DNA of 64,000 nucleotides, taken from Parapedobacter flavus. GTDB lineage: Bacteria; Bacteroidota; Bacteroidia; Sphingobacteriales; Sphingobacteriaceae. The DNA lies in NCBI RefSeq assembly GCF_035818675.1, contig NZ_JAYKZZ010000006.1, positions 62,001 through 126,000 on the forward strand. Reading direction: 5' to 3'. Made by a program: the position numbers and the translations under genes. The notes below the pieces were generated by a model that saw only the letters and a list, made by a program, of their open reading frames with translations, did no database searches and was not told the origin of the DNA. Positions 17,585-27,439 of this stretch are shown piece after piece (position 1 is the first letter of the stretch; the number at the start of each line of letters is the position of its first letter).

Positions 17585-19117
17585 ATGGAATATACGCACC
17601 TCGCTGAGATCAATCAACAATCGGACATTATCGGACTATTGTTCTGTGGTGCGGTGGCGGTATTGATTTTTTTCGTTTCTATACTCTATTTCAAAAATAG
17701 GGAACGGATTTACCTGTTCTATACGTTGTTTTTGGTCTGCTCGTGGGTGTACGGTTTTATCAATATCAAAACCGTTACCTGGTTTGGGCAACTGTTTGAT
17801 GGGTATTTCTATGGTAATAGGCGAATCATCGAGCCGGTTGCCTTATTGGCTTTCAGCGCCTATATCTTTTTTGCGGTGGAACTGATTGATCTCCGAAGCC
17901 AGAGCAGGCGCATAGCCCGCGCGTTCCAAATCTGGGGTATTGCTTGCCTTGTATACGCAATTGCTTATTTTGTTTGCTACCCCGCCATCTTCGACTATAC
18001 ATCGTACATCTTCTTGTCGGTACGGGTGATTATCTTCTCATTAAGTACCTATTTTCTTACATGGGTGATTATGCACGTCCAGTCGCCCGTAAAAGGTCCG
18101 TTTGTGTTGGGCAGCCTAGCCTATTTCGTAGGTTCGATTGTGGCATCCGTACGGTTTTCATTCAGTGACTTACCCACAGCGTGGTTATATAACGCTACGG
18201 CACCTACGTATTTTGAAGCCGGTATTTTCGTGGAAACGCTCTTTTTTGCGGTGGCCTTGGGGCAACGTTTCGTCCATCTGGTCGAAGAAAAGCAGGTAGC
18301 CCAAGAACGGCACATCGAACAGCTCAGCAAGAATAGGCAATTGGCCAGTGAGATGAATAAGCAGCTCGAAAAAAAAGTGAAGGTACGGGAAGCGGAAATC
18401 ATCTGGGCACAGGAGGAACTCAACAGGGAAGAAAAGAAGCGACTGCAAGCGGAGTTTGGGATTGAAATGGCAAAATCCGAAATGCTGGCCCGGACGCTAC
18501 AAATTAATCCACACTTCTTATTCAACTGCCTGAACTCCATTACCTACCTGATCCAAAGCGACCAGAATAAGATAGCCATCGAGTACCTTGTGGTATTCAG
18601 CCGCTTTATCCGCATGGTGCTAGAAAACTCACAGAAGCAAGTCATCCCGATCCTTGAAGAGCTGACCATTGTGGAAAAATACCTAAAGCTCGAAAAAAAC
18701 AGGTTTGATGATGATTTTTCGTACCGGATCAGTGGCGGCGATAACCCGCAGATGAAAGGCATCATGGTGCCTCCCATGTTGTTCCATCCAATTGTGGAGA
18801 ACGCCGTATGGCATGGCCTGATGAACAGCCCGACGAAAAATAAGGAAATCACCGTTGATATTGTGCTAAACGACCACACCCTCACGATTACCATCACAGA
18901 TAACGGTGTGGGCTGGAAAAGCAGCCGGCAGTCGGCAGAGCGGGGGAGCGACAACCGACTGGGTATTTCGCTGACCAAAGAACGTATCAAATTATATAAT
19001 TACAGCTTCGACGACAAAATTGATTTTCAGCTGACCGAACTCAACGGCGGCGTACAGACAGGAACGAAAGCCGAATTTACCATTACCTTGACTAAAAAAC
19101 GGTCCTCTATCACGTAA
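17585..19117 (+). CDS. LytS-type sensor histidine kinase with 7TM sensor
   Basis: Membrane histidine kinase of 510 residues. The N-terminus carries about seven hydrophobic segments (residues 15-235, 7TMR-DISM-like), a charged coiled-coil linker (235-300) follows, then the His_kinase domain with the phospho-acceptor motif LQINPHFLFNCLN (His310). The ATPase part has VENAVWHGLM (N box) and ITDNGVGW (G1 box). This family normally phosphorylates LytTR regulators; one lies 2 kb downstream after a second kinase, with gaps of only 7 and 10 bp, so the three form one operon. The signal is unknown. The 260-bp upstream gap holds no perfect promoter; TATATTTA at 17560-17567 is one base off the -7 consensus. 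Confidence 0.85.
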   Translation: MEYTHLAEINQQSDIIGLLFCGAVAVLIFFVSILYFKNRERIYLFYTLFLVCSWVYGFINIKTVTWFGQLFDGYFYGNRRIIEPVALLAFSAYIFFAVELIDLRSQSRRIARAFQIWGIACLVYAIAYFVCYPAIFDYTSYIFLSVRVIIFSLSTYFLTWVIMHVQSPVKGPFVLGSLAYFVGSIVASVRFSFSDLPTAWLYNATAPTYFEAGIFVETLFFAVALGQRFVHLVEEKQVAQERHIEQLSKNRQLASEMNKQLEKKVKVREAEIIWAQEELNREEKKRLQAEFGIEMAKSEMLARTLQINPHFLFNCLNSITYLIQSDQNKIAIEYLVVFSRFIRMVLENSQKQVIPILEELTIVEKYLKLEKNRFDDDFSYRISGGDNPQMKGIMVPPMLFHPIVENAVWHGLMNSPTKNKEITVDIVLNDHTLTITITDNGVGWKSSRQSAERGSDNRLGISLTKERIKLYNYSFDDKIDFQLTELNGGVQTGTKAEFTITLTKKRSSIT

Positions 19118-19124
19118 GTCTACC

Positions 19125-21194
19125 ATGAACATAACGAAATGCATCATCCTGGTCTTTGTCTTGGCCACCACGATAACACCGGAAGCGGTGGGAGGTGATT
19201 CTCGGGACAGCCGGATAGACAGTTTGCGCCGGCGGCTGCAGCGCGAGCAGAACGATTCGACCCGGGTGGAACTCCAGATTGACTTGTCGCGCCTGGAACA
19301 CAGGAAGACACACCACGAAGATGATTGCATCGGTATAGCCGCATTGGCCATGGAGAAGGCCGCCACACTTGCCAACACCACGCTGTATGCCAAGGGGCTA
19401 GACAACCTGGGCCTGTTGTATCGCTACCACCACCGCTATGCGCAAGCATTGCGGCTCCACATGAAGGCATTTGACCTGATTGAACACGAAGCGGCGCCCC
19501 CGCTGAGCAAAATGATCTACGCCAACAATACCGGGGTGGCGGCACGCCATAATGGCGATAACGATATCGCGGTAAATTATTACCTGAAGTCATTGGCCAT
19601 TGCCACGCGTGCCGACGACGAGAAGAATATGGAAATTGCCTCCAATGGCTTAGGTATAGCCCTTATGAGCCTCCCTGGCAGGGGTGAAGAAGCCTTGGAT
19701 TACTTGCACCAAGCGCTTGAGATTGCAAAAGGTGCTGGCAACAAACGCGGGCAAGCGATGAATTACTTCTCCATCGGCGGGTACTATGACAAGGTAGGTC
19801 AGCACGACAAGGCTAGGGGATACTTCCGTGAACTTCAGCTCTTGAACGAAGAAATGGATGACGAAAACGGGATGGCCATCAGCTTGCAAGCAATCGGCAA
19901 CAGTTTCCTGACGGAGGGAAACGACCTGCCTGCGGCACAATCTTATTTTCGGCAGGCCCAACAGCGCTTTAAGGAAGTTGGCAATGATGTAGGCGAAGCA
20001 CAGACGCTCAATAGCCTTGGCGAAATCTTTTTTAGAAACCAGCAGCTAACCCAAGCGTTGTCGTTTTTCAGGCAGTCGATGGAGGTGGGGGTTCGGTTAA
20101 ATAATAAACGGCTGATCAAGAATAGCGCTGAAATGATGTCGCGTATCTATGAAGAACAGCATAATACCTCCGAAGCATTTAACTATTTTAAAATAGCACA
20201 GCTATATAAAGACAGCCTAGCGCTCATGGAGCAGGAAACGGCCATCATGGCCATCAAAACGCGGTACGATTTCGAAAGCAAGGAAACAGAAATCGAACTG
20301 CTTACCAAAGATAAGACGCTCCGAGAAGCACAACTGAAAAGCAGCGCGCTCATTATCTACCTCATGGCCGGCGTGCTGATTTTGTTACTGGGGCTGATTT
20401 TTTTCCTAGTTCGAATACGGCGAATACGAAGAAAGGCGATTATGCTTATTGAAGCACAAAAGCGCGATAAGTTGAAGGCGCAGTATGAAAAGAGCGTCAT
20501 GGAAGCCGAAATGATCGCGACACGTATGCAGGTGAATCCACATTTTATGTTCAATAGCCTCAATGCGATTAAGTTTATGATTCAAAGTAACGAAAACGCC
20601 AAGGCAATGGGATACCTGGTTACCTTCAGCAGGTTTATCCGCAGTGTGTTGGAAACCTCCGAACAGCCCGTGCACACGGTGGCGACCGAGCTGCGTTTAC
20701 TGGAGGGTTTCCTAAGGCTCGAGGAAAATCGGTTTGACGGTGACTTCAGTTACCGCGTTAGTGATGAGGTAGAGCAATGGGCCGACCGTAAAACCTTGCC
20801 TGCACTTCTCTTGCAGCCATTTGTAGAAAATGCCATTTGGCATGGCTTGCTGGCCAGCGAACGGTCCGACAAACGTATTGCCATCTGCTCCCGGTCGGAT
20901 GCCAACGGGATTGTAATTACGATTGAAGATAACGGGGTAGGCTTTGTGAAAAGTGCGCCATCGCGCGATGGCCATACCAGCATGGGACATCGCATAACCG
21001 ATAAGCGGATTGAGCTGTATAACAGTAATTTTCCGGATCACATCGAATGGCATATCGAATCGATAGCGGATGCGGAGGGACAGCCATCGGGTACACGTGT
21101 GCAGCTCATCATCCGTATTGACGCCCACCACGACAGCGACCGCAACGAACCTAACGAACCCCTGATTACTGAAATAATTACTGAAACCACTTGA
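19125..21194 (+). CDS. TPR-sensor histidine kinase (LytS family)
   Basis: Protein of 689 residues: signal peptide, a periplasmic array of tetratricopeptide repeats (about 60-390, e.g. ALDYLHQALEIAKGAGNKRG), a coiled-coil ending in KDKTLREAQL, one transmembrane helix (about 405-430), and a cytoplasmic LytS-type kinase with MQVNPHFMFNSLNAIKF (His473), FVENAIWHGL and IEDNGVGF. It starts 7 bp after the 7TM kinase and ends 10 bp before the LytTR regulator. The gene at 22005 is a tandem paralogue with the same architecture and similar length; shared stretches include LDNLGLLYRYH and ANNTGVAARHNG. Confidence 0.88.
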   Translation: MNITKCIILVFVLATTITPEAVGGDSRDSRIDSLRRRLQREQNDSTRVELQIDLSRLEHRKTHHEDDCIGIAALAMEKAATLANTTLYAKGLDNLGLLYRYHHRYAQALRLHMKAFDLIEHEAAPPLSKMIYANNTGVAARHNGDNDIAVNYYLKSLAIATRADDEKNMEIASNGLGIALMSLPGRGEEALDYLHQALEIAKGAGNKRGQAMNYFSIGGYYDKVGQHDKARGYFRELQLLNEEMDDENGMAISLQAIGNSFLTEGNDLPAAQSYFRQAQQRFKEVGNDVGEAQTLNSLGEIFFRNQQLTQALSFFRQSMEVGVRLNNKRLIKNSAEMMSRIYEEQHNTSEAFNYFKIAQLYKDSLALMEQETAIMAIKTRYDFESKETEIELLTKDKTLREAQLKSSALIIYLMAGVLILLLGLIFFLVRIRRIRRKAIMLIEAQKRDKLKAQYEKSVMEAEMIATRMQVNPHFMFNSLNAIKFMIQSNENAKAMGYLVTFSRFIRSVLETSEQPVHTVATELRLLEGFLRLEENRFDGDFSYRVSDEVEQWADRKTLPALLLQPFVENAIWHGLLASERSDKRIAICSRSDANGIVITIEDNGVGFVKSAPSRDGHTSMGHRITDKRIELYNSNFPDHIEWHIESIADAEGQPSGTRVQLIIRIDAHHDSDRNEPNEPLITEIITETT

Positions 21195-21204
21195 CGTAGC
21201 ATCC

Positions 21205-21960
21205 ATGTTTAAAATTGCCATAATAGATGACGAGCTGCACTGTGTGAAAAGCTTGCTCCTACATATAAACCACCTTTTTGCAGATTTTGAGGTGGTGTTT
21301 CACAGCATTAAGCCCCGTGAAGCGATTAAGACCCTGCGGGAAACGCCTGTCGATCTTTTATTCCTTGACGTAGAAATGCCGGGGATCAACGGGTTTGAGC
21401 TGCTGGACCAGTTTGAACAACCGTCTTTTGACGTGATCTTTACCACGGCTTACAGCCAGTACGCCATCCAAGCATTTAAAGTACGGGCGGTAGACTACCT
21501 ACTGAAACCGATTGATGAACAGGAGTTGGTGGAGGCGGTGAAGGGCTGGCGCGAGCGGCGTGAACTGGAACAAGATAACAGCCAGGTCAGTTTGCTGCTC
21601 GACAACCTCAAGAAGGATGGTTTGCTGGGCAATAAGGTGGCTGTGCCGATCCTGGATGGTTTTGAGTTTATTGACGTAAAGACCATCCTGTACTGTCAAA
21701 GTGAAAATAATTACACCAATATCCATTTCGAATCGGGCAAAACCCTGTTGATCAGCAAAACGCTCAAGGAATTTGAAAAGGTAATGGAAAAATTCCTATT
21801 TATCCGCACGCATCAGTCGTATTTGATCAATCCGCAGTATATGCGGAAATATGTACGAAACGACGGTGGTTATATTGTGCTAGTGAACGGCAAGGAGATT
21901 CCCGTGAGCGCTTCGCGCAAGCGGGTAATCGTGGGATTGTTTGAGGCAATAAAACGCTGA
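21205..21960 (+). CDS. LytTR-family response regulator
   Basis: Response regulator of 251 residues. Receiver domain with acidic pair Asp8-Asp9, phospho-acceptor Asp55 (LLFLDVEMPG), Thr80-Thr81 and Lys101 (LLKPID). The C-terminal LytTR DNA-binding domain (about 145-250) shows ILYCQSENNYTNI, FLFIRTHQSYLIN and VSASRK, the usual strand pattern for this fold. It is placed between two paralogous TPR histidine kinases and in the same run as a 7TM kinase, so it is probably the shared output of three sensors (inference). Confidence 0.92.
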   Translation: MFKIAIIDDELHCVKSLLLHINHLFADFEVVFHSIKPREAIKTLRETPVDLLFLDVEMPGINGFELLDQFEQPSFDVIFTTAYSQYAIQAFKVRAVDYLLKPIDEQELVEAVKGWRERRELEQDNSQVSLLLDNLKKDGLLGNKVAVPILDGFEFIDVKTILYCQSENNYTNIHFESGKTLLISKTLKEFEKVMEKFLFIRTHQSYLINPQYMRKYVRNDGGYIVLVNGKEIPVSASRKRVIVGLFEAIKR

Positions 21961-22004
21961 TAAAGAAAAAATAAATAGTACCTTCGTTGTTATATGTACC
22001 AATT

Positions 22005-24035
22005 ATGACATCGGGTCGTCTGTCGAAGCAAACTATCACTTTGGTTATCGTTGTTTTCTTTTCGTTGACAACCGCGTGGGGCAATCCCCTGGACAGCCTG
22101 GAGCGGCTATTGAAACATGGCCCCGTTGATTCATCATACATCGAGACGCAACTGAAGGTATCGCAGTTATACCATCGCCAGGCCCAACACGGCGACCGCT
22201 GCATGGACCTTGCTGCCGAAGCGGTGCAGCATGCGGTCGACCTCGGCGACACCTACCTCTACGCAAAAGCATTAGACAACCTCGGGCTGCTTTACCGCTA
22301 CCACCAGTATTACGCGCAGGCGGTGCCACTGCACCAGAAGGCTTTCGATCTGACGGAGCACCTGCCCATCCCCCCGCTGAGTAAAATGATCTTTGCTAAC
22401 AACACCGGCGTGGCGGCCCGGCACAATGGCAATTTCGACGTATCCGTAGCGTATTATCTGAAGGCGCTGGCCATTGCCGAAACGGAGCAAGACAACAAGA
22501 ATAGAGAGATTGCCAACAACGGACTGGGTATTGCGCTAATGAGTATACCGGGCCGCGAACAGGAGGCCCTAGAGCACCTCCGGCAGGCCCTCGATATCGC
22601 AAAAGCATCCGGCAACACGCTGGGGCAGGCCATGAATTATCTTTCTATCGGAAGCTACTACGACGAGATCGGCAATCACCGGACGGCGCGCGAATACCTT
22701 GCCGAATTGCAGCGACTGAACGAGAAGATGGACGATAAGAACGGGATGGCCATCACCTTGGAAGCCATTGGCAATAGTTACCTGATGGAGGGGGAAGACT
22801 TGCAAACGGCCAAAGCCTATTTCGGGCGGTCGCTATCCCTGTATGAGGCATTGGACAATCCGCTCGGACAGGCTACGGTGGCGAGCAGCATAGGCGACGT
22901 TTTTCGGCGGCAGGGACAGCTGGACCAGGCACTGACGGCCTATTCCCGGGCCTATGATGTGGGCAACGAATTGCGGCAATATGCCATGATACAACATAGT
23001 GCGGCGGCGATGTCAAACACCTATGAGCAGCAGGGCGACACCAAGCGGGCACTGGCCTATTACCGCATCGCACAGCAGTATAAAGACAGCCTTGCCTTCC
23101 ATGAACAACAAGTGGCGATTTCCGCTATCAAACAGCAATACGATCTTGAAAGCAAGGAAGCAGAGATTGAACTGCTTACTAAAGATAAGCAACTGGCCGA
23201 AGCCAAGCTACACAGCCGAAACCTAATTATCTTTGTGATGGTGGGGCTGTTGGCGGTGGTTGCCGGCTTTGGATTTGTCAAATACCGTGTACGGCGCCTC
23301 AAAAGACGGTCGGAAGAGCTAATTAAACAGCAGAAAGATGCCCGCTTGAAGGCGCTTTACGAAAGAAATCTGATGGAAGCCGAAATCATCGCTACACGGA
23401 TGCAGATCAATCCGCATTTCATGTTCAACTGCCTGGGATCGATCCGCTTCCTGGTGGAACGGAAGGAGTATGACCGTGCGCTCAATTACTTGGTCCATTT
23501 CAGCCGCTTCATTCGCCGGGTATTGGAGATTTCGCATCGTCCTGTGCATCGTGTATGTGATGAGCTGCAGCTGCTAGATCAATACCTGAAACTGGAGAAG
23601 AACCGCTTTGATGGTGAGTTTACCTACCAAATTGTTAACGAAATGGCAGAATGGGAAAATCGCGATGTCATCCCGGCGCTGCTGCTGCAGCCCTTTGTGG
23701 AGAACGCGATCTGCCATGGCTTGGCACCCTCCGACCGGAAGGACAAGCGCTTGCAGATTGTGGCGAAATCGCGCGGCTCGGCGATTCAACTTACCGTTGA
23801 GGACAATGGGGTGGGGCTGCGCAAACCGGCAATGGAATGCAAAGACCATAAAAGTATGGGCCATGAGATTACCGATAAACGGATAGACCTGTTCAACAAG
23901 AGCTACCGCGACCATATCCAATGGAACATCGAGAACCACATGGGCCCCGATGGGACGGTAGCGGGCACCCGCGCTCAGGTTGCTATTCTTATTGGGGATA
24001 CGCAGGTAACGGAAATGAGGCGTGAAGTCTCCTGA
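22005..24035 (+). CDS. TPR-sensor histidine kinase (LytS family), paralogue of the 19125 gene
   Basis: ATG at 22005 gives a good signal peptide (QTITLVIVVFFSLTTAWG); the open frame back to TTG 21987 is unlikely, because a TACCTTCG element (21979-21986, near the -7 consensus) would overlap it. It is 676 residues: periplasmic TPRs (YLYAKALDNLGLLYRYHQ and following), coiled coil (KDKQLAEAKL), one transmembrane helix, then the kinase with MQINPHFMFNCLG (His471), FVENAICHGL and VEDNGVGL. It lies 44 bp after the LytTR gene. The N-terminal repeats match the 19125 kinase closely, pointing to tandem duplication around the regulator. Confidence 0.88.
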   Translation: MTSGRLSKQTITLVIVVFFSLTTAWGNPLDSLERLLKHGPVDSSYIETQLKVSQLYHRQAQHGDRCMDLAAEAVQHAVDLGDTYLYAKALDNLGLLYRYHQYYAQAVPLHQKAFDLTEHLPIPPLSKMIFANNTGVAARHNGNFDVSVAYYLKALAIAETEQDNKNREIANNGLGIALMSIPGREQEALEHLRQALDIAKASGNTLGQAMNYLSIGSYYDEIGNHRTAREYLAELQRLNEKMDDKNGMAITLEAIGNSYLMEGEDLQTAKAYFGRSLSLYEALDNPLGQATVASSIGDVFRRQGQLDQALTAYSRAYDVGNELRQYAMIQHSAAAMSNTYEQQGDTKRALAYYRIAQQYKDSLAFHEQQVAISAIKQQYDLESKEAEIELLTKDKQLAEAKLHSRNLIIFVMVGLLAVVAGFGFVKYRVRRLKRRSEELIKQQKDARLKALYERNLMEAEIIATRMQINPHFMFNCLGSIRFLVERKEYDRALNYLVHFSRFIRRVLEISHRPVHRVCDELQLLDQYLKLEKNRFDGEFTYQIVNEMAEWENRDVIPALLLQPFVENAICHGLAPSDRKDKRLQIVAKSRGSAIQLTVEDNGVGLRKPAMECKDHKSMGHEITDKRIDLFNKSYRDHIQWNIENHMGPDGTVAGTRAQVAILIGDTQVTEMRREVS

Positions 24036-24052
24036 TTAGCTTATTTTTTATG

Positions 24053-24060
24053 TACCTTTG
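24053..24060 (+). promoter_or_regulatory. -7 element upstream of mfd
   Basis: TACCTTTG matches TAnnTTTG. The -33 position has CTG (24032-24034, spacer 18) rather than TTG. It decides the mfd start: a transcript beginning about 6 bp downstream would lack the ATG at 24050. Confidence 0.45.
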
Positions 24061-24076
24061 TCCGCGTTTTACGATA

Positions 24077-27000
24077 GTGGGCATAAGTGATATTTTAGCG
24101 AAATTTGGCCAGAGCAATCAGGTAGCAACGCTGGCAAAGGCCTTGCAGGGCAAAAAACCGAACATCCACCTCAAAGGGTTGATCGGATCGGCCGATGCGA
24201 TGGTGGCCGTGGCATGCTACAAATTGCAGGAGCGGCCCCTTGTATTCGTGCTGCCCACCCATGAGGATGCCGCTTATTTCCTAAGCGATTTGGAAGGGTT
24301 GCTCGATAAGCAGGTGCTCTTCTTCCCCGCATCGTACCGCAAAGCCTTTGACTTTACGCAGACCGATAGCGCCCACGTATTGCAGCGGGCCGAAACGTTG
24401 AGCACACTCAACCATACGAGTGAGTTGCCCAAAATGGTGGTGACCTACCCCGAGGCCTTGGCCGAAAAGGTAATCAACCGCAGCGACCTCGAAAAGAATA
24501 CGCTTGAGATTACCCAACGGGCTAACCTTGATATCGACTTTATCAATGAATTCTTGCAGGAGTATGAGTTTGAACGGGTAGACTTTGTGTATGAGCCGGG
24601 GCAGTACGCCATTCGTGGGGGCATTGTAGATATTTTTTCGTTTTCTAACGACCTGCCCTACCGAATCGAATTTTTCGGTAACGATATCGAAAGCATCCGC
24701 ACGTTCGATATCGAAAGCCAGCTGTCGGTAAGCAACATCCATACGGTAACCATCGTGCCCAACGTACAGGCGAAGTTCCTTACGGAAGGCAACATCGCAC
24801 TGCTGGAATACATCCCGGCCGATGCGGTGATTTGGTTCGAAGATGTGCAGTTTACAATGGATATCATTGCGCGCGGTTACAAGAAGGCCACCGAGTTGTG
24901 GCGCGCCCTGTCGCCCGAAGATAAGCAGCAGAATCCCGAGTGGGTGGATCCGAAGTACAATTTTATCGACGATAAGAACCTATCGGCCATCCTGCATGAT
25001 TTCGCCGTGGTAGAATTCGGCAAGCAGTTCCTGTATAAAGCCGATGATACCATCGTGTTTGACCAGCGCCCGCAGCCGTCGTTCAACAAGGACTTCAGCC
25101 TGTTGATACATAATTTCAAGGAAAACGAGAAGGCCGAGATTGAGAATTGCATTTTCAGCGATTCACCCCGGCAAATTGAACGGCTGATCACCATCCTCGA
25201 AGACATGGATAAGTCGGTCACCTTTACGCCCATACATACCGCCCTGCGCGAAGGCTTTGCCGATGTGGTGCTGGGCGCGGCGTGCTATACCGACCACCAG
25301 GTGTTTGATCGCTATTATAAATATAAACGGAAGAAGGGCTATGAGCGCTCGCAGGCGATTACCTTGAAGGAGTTGCGCGACCTGAAGCCGGGCGATTACA
25401 TTACCCACATAGACCACGGGATCGGTAAGTATGCCGGACTGGAAAAGGTGGAGGTGAATGGTAAGATACAAGAGTCTATACGCCTGGTATATGCCGACAA
25501 CGACCTGCTGTATGTAAATATCAATTCGCTGAACCGTATCTCGAAATATACGGGCAAGGATGGGGTGGCCCCCAAGATGAACAAGCTGGGGACCGACGCG
25601 TGGGACAAGCTGAAGAAAACCACTAAAAAAAAAGTTAAGGACATTGCGCGCGACCTGATTAAGCTATACGCGCAACGTAAAGCACAAACAGGTAACGCAT
25701 TTAGTCCGGATACCTACCTGCAGACCGAGCTGGAGGCATCGTTCATCTACGAGGACACGCCCGACCAGGAGAAGGCGACGCGCGATGTGAAGGGCGATAT
25801 GGAATCGCCTAACCCGATGGATCGCCTCGTGTGCGGCGACGTGGGCTTTGGCAAAACGGAGGTCGCCATCCGTGCGGCATTCAAGGCGGTAGCGGATAGC
25901 AAACAGGTGGCTGTGTTAGTACCCACCACCATCCTGGCTATGCAGCATCACCGTACCTTTACCGAGCGCCTGAAAGGGTTTCCGTGCACCATCGATTACA
26001 TCAACCGGTTTAAAACCAACAAACAGATCAAGGAGACACTGGCCCGGCTGGCCGAAGGGAAGCTGGATATCATCATCGGTACGCACCGGTTGGTGAGCAA
26101 AGACGTGAAGTTCAAAGACCTCGGCCTGATGATCGTGGATGAGGAGCAGAAATTTGGTGTGGGGGTAAAAGAGAAGCTCAAGCAGCTGCGCGCCAACGTA
26201 GATGTGCTTACCCTGACGGCAACGCCGATACCGCGAACGCTACATTTCTCACTAATGGGGGCGCGCGACCTCAGTATTATTAATACGCCGCCGCCAAACC
26301 GGCAACCCGTGCAGACCGAGTTGCATGTATTTAACGAAACCCTCATCCAGGAGGCGGTGAGCTACGAGGTAGACCGCGGTGGGCAGGTATTCTTCATCCA
26401 CAACCGCGTGGCCGACCTGCCACAGCTGGGTAATTTGATTAAGAAGCTGGTGCCCCACGCACGGGTGGGCGTGGCCCACGGCCAGTTGGAGGGCGATGCC
26501 CTTGAGGATGTGATGCTCAAATTTGTGGAGCATGAGTATGACGTGCTGGTGGCCACCACCATCATCGAGGCGGGCCTGGATATCCCCAACGCAAATACCA
26601 TTATCATCAACCATGCGCACATGTTTGGGCTGAGTGACCTCCACCAGATGCGTGGGCGCGTTGGGCGCTCCAACAAAAAGGCTTTCTGCTACCTACTGAG
26701 CCCACCGCTCTCTACGCTCACTGCCGAAGCATACAAGCGTCTTAATGCCATTGAGGAGTTTTCGGAGCTGGGCAGTGGCTTTAACGTGGCCATGCGCGAC
26801 CTCGACATCCGCGGCAGCGGCAACCTGCTGGGAGCCGAGCAGAGTGGTTTCATTGCCGAAATTGGATTTGAGATGTACCACAAGATACTCGATGAGGCCA
26901 TCCAGGAACTGAAAGACGACGAGTTCTCGGCGCTCTTTACCGATGTGAAGCCGCGTGACTTTGTATCGTTCACCCAAATCGATACCGATTTGGAGGTGCT

Positions 27001-27439
27001 CATTCCTGATGAGTACGTGACCAACGTGGCCGAGCGGTATAATCTCTATAATGATATTTCCAAGTTGGAAGGCGAGGAGCAGCTCGACGCCTTCCGGCAG
27101 TCGCTGCGCGACCGGTTCGGGCCGATACCGCCTCAGGTAGAGGAGCTGCTGAATACATTGCGTCTGCAGTGGTTGGGTAAGGAAATCGGCTTTGAAAAAG
27201 TATCTTTCAAGAAAAATGTACTCCGTGGCTACTTTGCCACCAACCCGGCCTATTTCGAAAGCGATCGCTTTGGTAAAATATTGCAGTTCGTGCAGCAGAA
27301 CCCCACTATCTGCAACCTCAAGGAGGTAAAAGGCTCGCTGCGCATCGCCTTTGAGCGGGTGCCCGATATTGGGTATGCCATCGGTATTCTGAATAGCATA
27401 GTAGCAACGGAAGACGAGGCAGCGACCACCCAGAATTAA
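24077..27439 (+). CDS. mfd: Transcription-repair coupling factor
   Basis: Mfd removes RNA polymerase stalled at lesions and recruits UvrA. Domain order is standard: UvrB-like N-terminal part (HLKGLIGSADA, FPASYRKAFDFTQTD, RGGIVDIFSF), CarD-like polymerase-binding domain (PGDYITHIDHGIGKYAGL), translocase with Walker A GDVGFGKTEVA, DEEQ (IVDEEQKFGV), LTATPIPRTL and QMRGRVGRS, and the C-terminal TRCF domain. ATG 24050 opens the longest frame, but TACCTTTG (24053-24060), a perfect -7 element, covers it, so translation more likely begins at GTG 24077 (MGISDILAKFG), which also fits the usual Mfd N-terminus. Length is then 1120 residues. Confidence 0.93.
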   Translation: MGISDILAKFGQSNQVATLAKALQGKKPNIHLKGLIGSADAMVAVACYKLQERPLVFVLPTHEDAAYFLSDLEGLLDKQVLFFPASYRKAFDFTQTDSAHVLQRAETLSTLNHTSELPKMVVTYPEALAEKVINRSDLEKNTLEITQRANLDIDFINEFLQEYEFERVDFVYEPGQYAIRGGIVDIFSFSNDLPYRIEFFGNDIESIRTFDIESQLSVSNIHTVTIVPNVQAKFLTEGNIALLEYIPADAVIWFEDVQFTMDIIARGYKKATELWRALSPEDKQQNPEWVDPKYNFIDDKNLSAILHDFAVVEFGKQFLYKADDTIVFDQRPQPSFNKDFSLLIHNFKENEKAEIENCIFSDSPRQIERLITILEDMDKSVTFTPIHTALREGFADVVLGAACYTDHQVFDRYYKYKRKKGYERSQAITLKELRDLKPGDYITHIDHGIGKYAGLEKVEVNGKIQESIRLVYADNDLLYVNINSLNRISKYTGKDGVAPKMNKLGTDAWDKLKKTTKKKVKDIARDLIKLYAQRKAQTGNAFSPDTYLQTELEASFIYEDTPDQEKATRDVKGDMESPNPMDRLVCGDVGFGKTEVAIRAAFKAVADSKQVAVLVPTTILAMQHHRTFTERLKGFPCTIDYINRFKTNKQIKETLARLAEGKLDIIIGTHRLVSKDVKFKDLGLMIVDEEQKFGVGVKEKLKQLRANVDVLTLTATPIPRTLHFSLMGARDLSIINTPPPNRQPVQTELHVFNETLIQEAVSYEVDRGGQVFFIHNRVADLPQLGNLIKKLVPHARVGVAHGQLEGDALEDVMLKFVEHEYDVLVATTIIEAGLDIPNANTIIINHAHMFGLSDLHQMRGRVGRSNKKAFCYLLSPPLSTLTAEAYKRLNAIEEFSELGSGFNVAMRDLDIRGSGNLLGAEQSGFIAEIGFEMYHKILDEAIQELKDDEFSALFTDVKPRDFVSFTQIDTDLEVLIPDEYVTNVAERYNLYNDISKLEGEEQLDAFRQSLRDRFGPIPPQVEELLNTLRLQWLGKEIGFEKVSFKKNVLRGYFATNPAYFESDRFGKILQFVQQNPTICNLKEVKGSLRIAFERVPDIGYAIGILNSIVATEDEAATTQN

